Below, one piece after another: positions 29,107-38,260 of a stretch of DNA of 47,208 bases (its first letter is position 1; every line of letters begins with the position of its first letter). The stretch is taken from assembly GCA_031271405.1 (NCBI GenBank), contig JAISVT010000003.1, positions 1-47,208 of the forward strand, in the 5' to 3' direction. This DNA is from Candidatus Endomicrobium macrotermitis. Its GTDB lineage: Bacteria; Elusimicrobiota; Endomicrobiia; Endomicrobiales; Endomicrobiaceae. A program made the translations under genes and the position numbers. The notes beneath the pieces are model-generated. The model was not told where the DNA came from, did no database searches, and saw only the letters and a program-made list of their open reading frames with translations.

Positions 29107-29841
29107 ATGGACGTAAATTACATAAACGCCTTTTCAAAGGCATTGAAACTCGCCGCCATCGCAGTTTTTTGCGCTTTCTGCGTCCTTCTGTCAAACCATT
29201 ACTATTCGCTTCAGAACAAAGCCTCCGAGATTTTTTCCGGCCTTGACATAACGGTGTTTCTTGATAAAGACTATAAAGATGAAGCGGAAATCAGGCGGGC
29301 AGCGGAATCCTCCGGTCTTGTTTCCGTTGAAGAGTTCGTATCTTCGCAGGACGCTTATTTGAGGGTTTCGGAAAAATATCCTTTCCTCAAAGACGTTTCG
29401 GTGCCGCAAGACAAAGAATCTTTTCAGGCGTATTTAAAAGTTTCGCCTAAAAACTTTCCGACACCCGAAAACCTGACTTTGCTTAAAAACGGGCTTTTGG
29501 AAATAGAAGGGATTGACGAAGCGGTTATGGATTCGGCGGCTTACGGAGAATACGTAAAAATAAAAAGCGATATGGGTTTTTATTTTAAAGCGTTCGTCAT
29601 TTTTGCGGCCGTGATTCTGGTTCTTTTTATGGTTAAGTCGGTTTTATTTGTCTTGGAAAACAAATCAAACGCAAAAAAACTTGCCGCGTGTTTTTTCATT
29701 TATCTTCTTGCGGCATCGGCCGGATTTATGATTTTATGGAGCGCGTGCGTTTTTATCCAGTACCCTTTGTCCGTGAAAGAGGGCGCCGTTTTTTGCATAA
29801 TACCCTTTAGCGCGGTTTGCGGAATTATTTTTAAAGATTAA
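29107..29841 (+). CDS. ftsX: FtsX-like cell-division permease
   Basis: N-terminal TM, extracellular domain DITVFLDKDYKDEAEIRRAAESSGLVSVEEFVSSQDAYLRV, C-terminal TMs; upstream of EnvC-like gene. Confidence 0.7.
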   Translation: MDVNYINAFSKALKLAAIAVFCAFCVLLSNHYYSLQNKASEIFSGLDITVFLDKDYKDEAEIRRAAESSGLVSVEEFVSSQDAYLRVSEKYPFLKDVSVPQDKESFQAYLKVSPKNFPTPENLTLLKNGLLEIEGIDEAVMDSAAYGEYVKIKSDMGFYFKAFVIFAAVILVLFMVKSVLFVLENKSNAKKLAACFFIYLLAASAGFMILWSACVFIQYPLSVKEGAVFCIIPFSAVCGIIFKD

Positions 29842-29892
29842 ATTAACCGCAAACGGTTAATCATTTATCAATATAACAGAGATTTTTTTAAT

Positions 29893-31059
29893 ATGAAAAA
29901 AAGCACAGCGGTCATATTATGTTTTTTTTTACAGTTTGTTTCAGCCTTCGCCCAGGAAACCGAAATAAAAGACCAGTCCAAACAGCTTTCCGAAGTAAAT
30001 AAAACTATTAAGGCCAAACAGATTGAAAAGGACAGGCTTGCCCTTCAGGAAAGAGTGTTTAAAAGAGAGCTCAGGACCCTTAACGATTTGATAGAAAAAA
30101 ACGAAAAGCGTCTCGCTCAAATTTCAAACGAAATAAAAACAGCCCAAAAAAACCTTGACAGCGCTTCAAAGCATTATGACAGCGCTTTTTCAAAAAGCCG
30201 GAACCTGAATAACGCGATGCTTGACGAATTTGCCGTTTTTCACAAGGCGACTTTCGCGCTTCCTTATGAAAAAGATCCGGCCATTTATAAAGTAATGGAG
30301 GCGGCGTTACGAGATAAAAAAGAAAGTTTTGACACGGAAACGAAATCCGCGGCGGCTTCTTCGTCGGAAGTGAAAAGATGGGAAAAAGCCAAGCGCGAGC
30401 TTTCAAATTTGAGGGCTCAGGAAAACAAGTTCGTTACCGAAAGAAAAAATCTTATAAAAGAAAAAAACGACCTTCTTACGACTACTTCCGGAAAAAAAGC
30501 CGCCGCGGAAATAGAGATAAAATCTTTAAACGAGAGCGCTAGAGAACTGCAGGAACTCATCAGAAAACTGACGCAGATACAGAAGCAAAAAGAGAAAGAG
30601 GAAAGAGAGAAAGAACGGGCTAAAGGCAAGCCGGGGAAAAAGCCGCCGCGCGTCAAAATACCGGAAGAAAAAAGAAAAAGAGCCCTTCCGTGGCCGGTTG
30701 ACGGCAAAGTAACGGTCAAGTTCGGCAGAAACAAACATAAAGAGCTTGACGCTTACGTTATAAGCAACGGAATAAAAATAAAAACTAAAGACTATGAGCA
30801 GGTTAAAAGCGTGGATTCGGGCAGCGTCGTTTTTACCGGGAATTTCCGTTCTTACGGAAAAGTTGTTATAATAGACCATAAAGATTATTTCAGCGTGTAC
30901 GGCCAGCTTGACAAAATTTTAGTGTTGGATGAGCAGAAAGTTTCGAGGGGATCCGTTTTGGCTTCGCTCGGTTCGGGAGACGAAAGCGTTTTATATTTCG
31001 AAATAAGGTATGATAACGCTCCCGACAACCCGATGCTGTGGCTTAATCGGGGCAACTGA
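29893..31059 (+). CDS. EnvC-like murein hydrolase activator (coiled coil + degenerate M23)
   Basis: Signal peptide, long coiled coil, LPWPVDGKVTVKFGRNKHKELDAY...GSVVFTGNFRSYGKVVIIDHKDYFSVYGQL. Confidence 0.82.
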   Translation: MKKSTAVILCFFLQFVSAFAQETEIKDQSKQLSEVNKTIKAKQIEKDRLALQERVFKRELRTLNDLIEKNEKRLAQISNEIKTAQKNLDSASKHYDSAFSKSRNLNNAMLDEFAVFHKATFALPYEKDPAIYKVMEAALRDKKESFDTETKSAAASSSEVKRWEKAKRELSNLRAQENKFVTERKNLIKEKNDLLTTTSGKKAAAEIEIKSLNESARELQELIRKLTQIQKQKEKEEREKERAKGKPGKKPPRVKIPEEKRKRALPWPVDGKVTVKFGRNKHKELDAYVISNGIKIKTKDYEQVKSVDSGSVVFTGNFRSYGKVVIIDHKDYFSVYGQLDKILVLDEQKVSRGSVLASLGSGDESVLYFEIRYDNAPDNPMLWLNRGN

Positions 31060-31086
31060 TAAAATAAACGGCAATACGGAGAAAAA

Positions 31087-32403
31087 ATGAAAACTATTAT
31101 TAAAACGTTTCTGACTGTTTTTGCGGTATGTTCTTTTTTTGCCGCCGGTCTTTTTGCCGCGCCTGACGAGACATATGACAAGCTTAAACTTATGGTCGAC
31201 GTGATGGAAATAATAAGCGATAATTACGTTTCCGAAACCGACACGAAAGATTTGGCCGTAGGCGCGATTAACGGAGTCGTAAGGACGCTCGATCCTTTTT
31301 CGCAGTATATGGAAGAAAAAGCCTATAAGGACATGAAAAACGAAACGGAAGGCTCTTACAGCGGAGTCGGGCTGCGCATAATGATAAAAAATAATTTTGT
31401 TACCGTTGTTTCGCCTTTGCCGGGAACGCCGGCGTATAAGGCGGGGATTCTTCCGGATGACAGAATAACTAAAATAGATTCGAAAGACTCCGTCGGCATG
31501 TCCAGCGACGAGGCTGTGGATTTGATGAGAGGCAAAGCCGGCTCAAAAGTCAAGCTTACGGTTTCAAGGGACAATGTTTTGGAAGATTTGGAATTTAATC
31601 TGGTAAGGGAAAAAATCAAAATCGAAACCGTCAAAAGCGTTCTTCTGGACGGAGGAATCGCTTATATAAGGCTTTCGGAATTTAACGCGCAAAGCGCGTC
31701 GGATTTAAACAAAATTCTTATCGATTATTCGAAACGGGAAATGAAAGCCGTTGTTTTGGATTTAAGAAATAATCCCGGCGGGCTTTTGGATTCCGCAATA
31801 GACGTGGTAAGTATGTTCGTAAAAGATAAAACGCTCGCTCTTACCACCAAAGGCAGAAACGAGGAAATGAAAAAGGAGTATTTTACGAAAGGCGGCGGGG
31901 AATTTTCGGATATTCCTTTCGTCATACTCGTAAACAGGGGTTCCGCGTCCGCTTCCGAAATAGTTTCCGGCGCGATGCAGGATTTTAAAAGGGCGCTGAT
32001 AATAGGAAATAACACTTTCGGAAAAGGCAGCGTTCAGACCGTTATACCTTTGTCCGACGGCACGGCTTTAAGGCTTACCGTGGCCAAATATTATCTTCCT
32101 TCCGGAAGGCCGATCAACCGCTCGGAAGACAGGTTTGCGAAAAACGGGATTAATCCCGACATAGAAATAAAAGTCAGCGTTGAAGACGAAGTGAAACTGT
32201 ACGCGCAGTCGGAGATGATTTTCTCAAAAGACAAAAGTCCCAAATCCGCAGTTGCCGATGAAAATAAAATAGAAGACGAAGTCTTAAACAAAGCGCTGGA
32301 AATAATAAACGAAGGCAAAGTTTTCGATATGATAAAAGATTCGAAAGCGGCTGAAACGGCTGCCAAAGAAAACGGCAGGAAAAGCAAGAAACAAAAGCAA
32401 TAA
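31087..32403 (+). CDS. S41 family C-terminal processing peptidase with PDZ
   Basis: YSGVGLRI, LDLRNNPGGLLDSAIDV, NRGSASASEIVSGAMQDFKRALIIGNNTFGKGSVQTV. Confidence 0.93.
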   Translation: MKTIIKTFLTVFAVCSFFAAGLFAAPDETYDKLKLMVDVMEIISDNYVSETDTKDLAVGAINGVVRTLDPFSQYMEEKAYKDMKNETEGSYSGVGLRIMIKNNFVTVVSPLPGTPAYKAGILPDDRITKIDSKDSVGMSSDEAVDLMRGKAGSKVKLTVSRDNVLEDLEFNLVREKIKIETVKSVLLDGGIAYIRLSEFNAQSASDLNKILIDYSKREMKAVVLDLRNNPGGLLDSAIDVVSMFVKDKTLALTTKGRNEEMKKEYFTKGGGEFSDIPFVILVNRGSASASEIVSGAMQDFKRALIIGNNTFGKGSVQTVIPLSDGTALRLTVAKYYLPSGRPINRSEDRFAKNGINPDIEIKVSVEDEVKLYAQSEMIFSKDKSPKSAVADENKIEDEVLNKALEIINEGKVFDMIKDSKAAETAAKENGRKSKKQKQ

Positions 32404-32418
32404 GTATCGGAGTTTTAA

Positions 32419-32859
32419 GTGGCTCGTGAAAAAAGACGGGAAAACCCTCTTGTAAAAGTATACATAGTAATCTTATTTTTTTGCGGAATAGGATTGTGGT
32501 TTGCCATGCAGCCGCAGCCCAAACAAAAAATATCCGTCGATACGGAACTTGACAGAAGAGTTACCGATTCTTTGCTTGCGGGAGGCATTACCCAAAACGA
32601 CATATTAAGCCAATATGCAAGGGAAAGATCGGTTTCTTCCGCGCAATGGAACGAATTTTATAAAAAAATCGGTTTGAAAAACGGTAAAAAACCCGAGAAT
32701 TTCGAAACGGCTTTCAGGTCTATAGCGCGTTCGATGAATATGGGGCTGTCCAAAACGTCGAATCTCGACGGTTCCGTCACTTATAAGTTCTATGTCCCGG
32801 AAAGAAATTATTCGAACGTGACTTTTGTAAATTCTCCCCAAAAAAGCGGGCGGAAATGA
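32419..32859 (+). CDS. hypothetical membrane-anchored protein (GTG start)
   Basis: 146 aa with N-terminal TM; stop overlaps tsaD start. Confidence 0.6.
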   Translation: MAREKRRENPLVKVYIVILFFCGIGLWFAMQPQPKQKISVDTELDRRVTDSLLAGGITQNDILSQYARERSVSSAQWNEFYKKIGLKNGKKPENFETAFRSIARSMNMGLSKTSNLDGSVTYKFYVPERNYSNVTFVNSPQKSGRK

Positions 32860-33881
32860 ATATCCTTTCCATAGAAACTTCATGCGATGAAACTTCCGCG
32901 GCCGTTGTTTCAAACGGCTCCGGAGTCAAATCTGTCGTAATATCTTCCCAGATTGCCGTTCATTCAAAATTTTTCGGGGTGGTTCCCGAACTTGCAAGCC
33001 GCGCGCATATAGAAAATATCAACGGCGTAATATCAAAGGCTTTAACGGATGCGAAAATAAATTTTGACAATTTTGGAGATAAAATAGACGCCGTGGCTTT
33101 TACTTCCGGTCCCGGGCTTGCCGGAGCTCTGCTGGTCGGCGCGATAGCCGCCAAATCTCTGGCGTCGGTATATTCCAAACCGCTTATTCCCGTAAACCAT
33201 ATAGAAGGGCATCTGTATTCGTCTCTTATTGAAAATAAATCGGTAAAGCCTCCTTTTTTGGGAGTCATTATTTCCGGCGGCCATACCGAACTTATTATCG
33301 TCAAGGATTTCGGAAAATATAAACTTTTGGGCGCGACAAGGGACGACGCTGCGGGAGAAGCTTTCGATAAAGCGGCGAAAATGCTGGGTCTTTCTTATCC
33401 GGGAGGCCCGGTGATAGATAAAAGAGCTGAAAAAGGCGACCCGAAAAGCATTCATTTCACAAGGCCGTATCTCAAAGGTTCGTGGGATTTTTCTTTTTCG
33501 GGTATTAAAACCGCCCTTTTGAATTATTTAAAGCAAAATCCGGTAAAAAGCGATAAACATTTGAACGATATATGCGCTTCTTTCAGAGAGTCCGTAGCCG
33601 AAACGTTATGTTTTAAAGCGTTTGAAGCAGCGGAGCGGTTCGGGTTGAAACAAATAGTTTTGGGCGGCGGCGTATCGGCAAATTCTCTTATAAGAAAAAT
33701 GTTTGTTCAAACGGGAAAAAGAAAAAAAATAAAAGTTTCAATCCCGTCGCTTTTATACTGCACGGACAATGCCGCAATGATAGGCTGCGCAGCCTATGTA
33801 AAACAGCAATATTGCGGTCTCAAATACTCTGCGGAAAGTTTAAAACCCAATCCGTCCCTGCAGATAGAAAACCGTAAATAA
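32856..33881 (+). CDS. tsaD: tRNA N6-threonylcarbamoyladenosine biosynthesis protein TsaD
   Basis: ILSIETSCDETSAAVV, PVNHIEGHLYS, GEAFDKAAKMLGLSYPGGP. Confidence 0.95.
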   Translation: MNILSIETSCDETSAAVVSNGSGVKSVVISSQIAVHSKFFGVVPELASRAHIENINGVISKALTDAKINFDNFGDKIDAVAFTSGPGLAGALLVGAIAAKSLASVYSKPLIPVNHIEGHLYSSLIENKSVKPPFLGVIISGGHTELIIVKDFGKYKLLGATRDDAAGEAFDKAAKMLGLSYPGGPVIDKRAEKGDPKSIHFTRPYLKGSWDFSFSGIKTALLNYLKQNPVKSDKHLNDICASFRESVAETLCFKAFEAAERFGLKQIVLGGGVSANSLIRKMFVQTGKRKKIKVSIPSLLYCTDNAAMIGCAAYVKQQYCGLKYSAESLKPNPSLQIENRK

Positions 33882-33960
33882 CCGTGAGAAATTAGGAGTC
33901 GGGAATCGGCGGCTTCTGCCGCGCAGCACCGGTAAAGACCGGTGTACGCTTTTTATTTTT

Positions 33961-34929
33961 ATGAAAAAACTTAAAATAGGGAAAATCGAACTTCAGAATA
34001 ATTTGATGCTTGCGCCTATGGCAGGCATAACCGATCTGCCGTTGAGGCTTCTTGCCAAAGAAAACGGAGCGGGACTCGTTTATACGGAAATGGTTTCGGC
34101 TAAAGCCTTGGTTTACGGAGACGATAAAACGAAAAGGCTTTTGAAAACCGACAGTTCCGAAAGGCCCGTTGCGGCGCAGATTTTCGGCGGCGACGCGCAC
34201 AGTATGGGAGAGGCGGCAAAAATCGTTCAGGGTTTGGGAGCGGACATCATAGATATAAATCTGGGGTGCCCGGTCAGAAAAATAGCCAAAGCCGGAGCCG
34301 GCGCGAAACTTCTTGCCGATGAAAAACTTATTTCAAAAATCCTTACGGCGGTCGTAAAAAGCGTTGAGATTCCGGTAACGGTAAAAATACGCATAGGGCT
34401 TGTCCCGGGACAAAACGTAGCGCCGGAAATAATTAAAATCGCGGCCGGCTGCGGGATAAAAATGGCCGCCGTTCACGCAAGATACGCTTCGCAGGGGCAT
34501 TCCGGCGAGCCGGACTTGCAGGCATTCGGCGAAGCTTGCAGGGGCGCGCAAATACCTGTCGCGGCAAACGGCGGTATAGTTGACGAAATGACCGCGGAGC
34601 GTTTTATGAAAATACCCGGCTGCTCGGCGCTTATGATAGGAAGAGGCGCTATAGGAAATTACGGCATATTTTCCGCTTTGGACGTTTTTTTTAATAGAGG
34701 AGAGAAACTCGCGAAAGCCGGCAAAGCCGAAAGAGTAAAATGGTTTAAAAAACATGCTCAAATGTCGGCAGAGTATTACGGCGAGCCGAGAGGCCTTGTA
34801 ATGATGAGAAAAGTCTGCCATTATTACGTGAAAGATTTGCCCAATGCCGCGAAAATAAGGGATATGTTTAACAAAACGCAGACTTTACAGGAATTTAATA
34901 AGATACTTAAAAATTATATCGGGATATGA
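33961..34929 (+). CDS. dusB: tRNA-dihydrouridine synthase (DusB-like)
   Basis: MLAPMAGITDLPLRLLAKENGAGLVYTEMVSAKAL, DINLGCPVRKI. Confidence 0.88.
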   Translation: MKKLKIGKIELQNNLMLAPMAGITDLPLRLLAKENGAGLVYTEMVSAKALVYGDDKTKRLLKTDSSERPVAAQIFGGDAHSMGEAAKIVQGLGADIIDINLGCPVRKIAKAGAGAKLLADEKLISKILTAVVKSVEIPVTVKIRIGLVPGQNVAPEIIKIAAGCGIKMAAVHARYASQGHSGEPDLQAFGEACRGAQIPVAANGGIVDEMTAERFMKIPGCSALMIGRGAIGNYGIFSALDVFFNRGEKLAKAGKAERVKWFKKHAQMSAEYYGEPRGLVMMRKVCHYYVKDLPNAAKIRDMFNKTQTLQEFNKILKNYIGI

Positions 34930-34941
34930 ACTTCCGTTATG

Positions 34942-35673
34942 TCATTTATAGTTCATTATTTTGTGCATTTGCGGCATTACGTATACGAAGGGAAGCATTT
35001 TTTTCATTTCCGAACGGAAAATATAAAGGTTTTTTATATGCGGGACGCTCTTGTCTATAGACGGCTGCAAAATTACGGGTATATTTTTTGAAACCGATTT
35101 TATTATCTCCGCGCTTTTTTTAACTTCGCTCAAAAGCGTTTTATTCGTTATAACGCATTTTACGCAAACTTCTTTTTTTGCCGATATTTCCAGAAATCTT
35201 TTATGCTCGCTCCAAAAACTTTTCCCGCATTCCGAAGCGAATTTAAAATCCATTGATATTATATCGCAGAAATCTATTGTTTTTTTCAGGTTTTCGGGAA
35301 TTGTGCCGTTTGTTTCCAGATAAACTTCAAACTTTTCCTTTTTTAGTCCGGGCAGCAAAGCCGCCAGAAAATCCGCGTATATAAGAGGTTCTCCGCCTGT
35401 TAAGGATACGGAGGTTTTTTTATAAAAATTATTTTTGTTTTTTGAAGAAATTTGCTTGATTTTTTTCAAAAGGCTCTGAACGGTATAATATTGCGCTTTA
35501 TTTGAAACTTTAAGCGAATAAGCCGTGTCGCAATACCCGCATTTTATGTTGCACCCGGCAAACCGTACAAAAATTTGCGCAAGCCCGGCGTACAGACCCT
35601 CTCCCTGATAAGAGAAGAATACTTCGCATACGGGCGCCTTTAATGCCGTTGTCTTTAACTCCTCACTCCCCAC
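34942..35673 (-). CDS. queE: 7-carboxy-7-deazaguanine synthase QueE (GTG start)
   Basis: EVFFSYQGEGLYAGLAQIFVRFAGCNIKCGYCDT radical SAM motif. Confidence 0.9.
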   Translation of the reverse strand: MGSEELKTTALKAPVCEVFFSYQGEGLYAGLAQIFVRFAGCNIKCGYCDTAYSLKVSNKAQYYTVQSLLKKIKQISSKNKNNFYKKTSVSLTGGEPLIYADFLAALLPGLKKEKFEVYLETNGTIPENLKKTIDFCDIISMDFKFASECGKSFWSEHKRFLEISAKKEVCVKCVITNKTLLSEVKKSAEIIKSVSKNIPVILQPSIDKSVPHIKNLYIFRSEMKKMLPFVYVMPQMHKIMNYK

Positions 35674-35686
35674 TCCCCGCTCCTCA

Positions 35687-36340
35687 CTATTTTTTTAAAG
35701 CCGGATCTTCAACGCCCGCTTCTTTAAACCCTTTCGCCCTTAATTTGCAGGAATCGCACGTACCGCAGGGTGTTTTTAACCCGTTATAACAAGACCAGGT
35801 TTTTTCGTAAGGCGTTTTTAATTTCAAACCCAGCTTTATGATTTGCGCTTTCGTCATATGCAAAAGAGGCGCTTCGGCTTCGATTTTAAGCCCCAGAGAT
35901 TTTAAAAGATTGTTGTACGAATCTATAAACTGCGGCCTGCAATCGGGATATCCGCTGAAATCAAGAGCGTTTGCCCCTATAAAAATTTTTTCGGCGTTTA
36001 CGGATTCCGCGCAGGACAATCCGAAAGAAAGAAAAAGCGTATTCCTTCCCGGAACATAAGTCGAAGGTATTGTCTCGGCTATTTTTTTATGAGAGGGGAC
36101 TTTCTTGTTTTTATTTGTCAAAACGTCTTTCGACCAGGGAAGCGCGAGCCTGACCACGGAATAATCCGCTTTAAGCCGTTTTGCCGTTTTTACCGCCAGT
36201 TTTATTTCTTTATTATGCCTTTGCCCGTAATCGAAAATGAGGCAGTAAGGGGCGTATTTTTTTGATAAAGCGTAGTATAAAACGGTTGTGGAATCGAGAC
36301 CGCCCGAAAACAATACGACCGCTTTTTTCTTTTTTTTCAT
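35687..36340 (-). CDS. queC: 7-cyano-7-deazaguanine synthase QueC
   Basis: VVLFSGGLDSTTVLYYA; CGTCDSCKLRAKGF. Confidence 0.93.
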   Translation of the reverse strand: MKKKKKAVVLFSGGLDSTTVLYYALSKKYAPYCLIFDYGQRHNKEIKLAVKTAKRLKADYSVVRLALPWSKDVLTNKNKKVPSHKKIAETIPSTYVPGRNTLFLSFGLSCAESVNAEKIFIGANALDFSGYPDCRPQFIDSYNNLLKSLGLKIEAEAPLLHMTKAQIIKLGLKLKTPYEKTWSCYNGLKTPCGTCDSCKLRAKGFKEAGVEDPALKK

Positions 36341-37036
36341 TTATATTTCCGTTCTTCCGGATGCCGTGATCCCGTCTTCGATTAAATTCAGCTGCTGTCT
36401 GACTTTTTTCATAAGCCTGTAGTCTTTGACGTTTGCTTTTTCCAAACCGTTAAAGACCGCGGCGGCTTCATCGAGGTTTCCGGTTCTTCTGTAAAACTCT
36501 CCTTTAAGGTAAACGTCTTCATCCGAAGGAGATTTCATTTCGTCTATAAATTTTACGGCTGCAAGCGCGTATCTGAAATATTTATCTTTATCATACGCGT
36601 TGTAAGCTTCCCACGTAGCGCTCTGCATAGAAGCGAGAATCTGTTTTTCCGGCGCGGATAATTTCCGCTGCATTTGCGCTATTATCCAGTAGTCCGTTTC
36701 GTTTTCGAGCAGTTTCTTATATTCGTCCGAAGCCGTAAAAGACTTCAATATTTTCAGTTCGTTTTCGGAAAAATCGTTTTTGTAAACTATAAAATTATCT
36801 TTAGGGCATTTCGGGACGGGATCGGGAGAAACGAGAATCCCCAGCGGCTGACCGTCGAGCATTATTGCGAACAATTCTACGCTTTGAAGTTTTTTAAAAA
36901 CGAATTCCGTTCCGTCAAGCGGGCATCTGACGCTGAATTCTTTGTATTCTTTTTTTAAAGTTTCAAGGTTAGGCTCTAAACAAAAAGCGTTGGCCGTAAC
37001 CAAAACGGCGATTGCGGTTGAAATTAAAATTCTCAT
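36341..37036 (-). CDS. DUF2225-like exported protein
   Basis: Signal peptide; VRCPLDGTEFVFKKLQS...PKCPKDNFIVYKNDF. Confidence 0.55.
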   Translation of the reverse strand: MRILISTAIAVLVTANAFCLEPNLETLKKEYKEFSVRCPLDGTEFVFKKLQSVELFAIMLDGQPLGILVSPDPVPKCPKDNFIVYKNDFSENELKILKSFTASDEYKKLLENETDYWIIAQMQRKLSAPEKQILASMQSATWEAYNAYDKDKYFRYALAAVKFIDEMKSPSDEDVYLKGEFYRRTGNLDEAAAVFNGLEKANVKDYRLMKKVRQQLNLIEDGITASGRTEI

Positions 37037-37061
37037 AGTGTTTTTCGCGCTGCGGCAATGT

Positions 37062-37433
37062 TTATTGTTCGTACGCTTTTGCGGACGACGTTTCGCTTTC
37101 CCAGACTTCGACTTCGCATACTTTGGCCGTTGCTGTCTCGTATTTTTTCAATTCCGTTAAGATATAAGCCGCTATGTTTTCGGCCGTCGGGTTGATTTTA
37201 TCGAAAGGCGGCGTTTCGTTTAAAAACTTATGGTCTAAATACGCCATGATTTTATCGAGATGCTCTTTAATGTCGGTAAAGTCCATAAGCATTCCGGTTT
37301 TATCGAGTTCCGAGCCGCAAAAAGACGCGCGTATTTTCCAGTTATGTCCGTGAATGTTTTCGCACTTGCCTTTATATTCCCTCAAACAGTGCGCCGAGGC
37401 GAAACCTTTTGTTACCGAAAGTTTGTATTGCAT
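37062..37433 (-). CDS. queD: 6-carboxytetrahydropterin synthase QueD
   Basis: KGFASAHCLREYKGKCENIHGHNWKI; LDHKFLNE. Confidence 0.92.
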   Translation of the reverse strand: MQYKLSVTKGFASAHCLREYKGKCENIHGHNWKIRASFCGSELDKTGMLMDFTDIKEHLDKIMAYLDHKFLNETPPFDKINPTAENIAAYILTELKKYETATAKVCEVEVWESETSSAKAYEQ

Positions 37434-38260
37434 TTTTGCTCCGGATTTTCTTTTTTGACGCGCGCTATTTTGCCCGAAAAAAAGCGGCTTCCTATTTTTT
37501 TGAATTTTTCAGGGTTGTCGCTGACAAAAAAACCGAGTTTTTTAGAACTGTTTTTGTCCGCAAGCATATCGCGTTTTGTCAAAACGTTTTTTACTTTGCG
37601 CGCCGTGGCTTTTGCCGAATCTATAAGCGTTATGTTTTTCCCCGAAATCTTTTTAATGGCATTTTTTAAAAGAGGGTAATGAGTACAGCCCAAAACGAGC
37701 GTATCTATCTTTTTATCCAAAAGAGGTTTTAAATAATATTTTACCACGGCGTCGGTCAGCTGGTTTTCAGTCCAGCCTTCTTCCGCAAGCGGAACGAAAA
37801 GCGGGCATGCCTGCTGGTAAACGGACGCTTTCGATATTTTATTTATGGCTTTCGGGTAAGCTCCGCTTTTTACCGTGCCTTCGGTGCCGATAATGCCTAT
37901 TTTTTTATTTTTCGTCGCGGAAAGAGCCGTTTGCGCTCCCGGCTCTATTACGCCTATTACGGGAATATTCAGGTTTTTTTTTAGTTCGGAAAGCGCTAAA
38001 GCCGACGCGGTATTGCATGCCACGACTATCATTTTTACGCCTTTTTTTACGAGAAAGCCCGCGATTTCTTTGGAAAAACCGATTATGGCGTCTTTTGATT
38101 TTGAACCGTAAGGCACGCGCGCGGTATCTCCGAAATAAATGATGCTTTCGCCGGGCAGGGTTTTATTTATTTCCGACATTACGGTAAGCCCGCCGAGCCC
38201 CGAATCGAAAATGCCTATGGGTTTATTTTTTAACGGTTTCTTTTTTGTCTTTTCTTGCAT
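37412..38260 (-). CDS. murI: glutamate racemase
   Basis: IGIFDSGLGGLTV, VVACNTASA, LGCTHYPLL. Confidence 0.95.
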   Translation of the reverse strand: MQEKTKKKPLKNKPIGIFDSGLGGLTVMSEINKTLPGESIIYFGDTARVPYGSKSKDAIIGFSKEIAGFLVKKGVKMIVVACNTASALALSELKKNLNIPVIGVIEPGAQTALSATKNKKIGIIGTEGTVKSGAYPKAINKISKASVYQQACPLFVPLAEEGWTENQLTDAVVKYYLKPLLDKKIDTLVLGCTHYPLLKNAIKKISGKNITLIDSAKATARKVKNVLTKRDMLADKNSSKKLGFFVSDNPEKFKKIGSRFFSGKIARVKKENPEQKCNTNFR

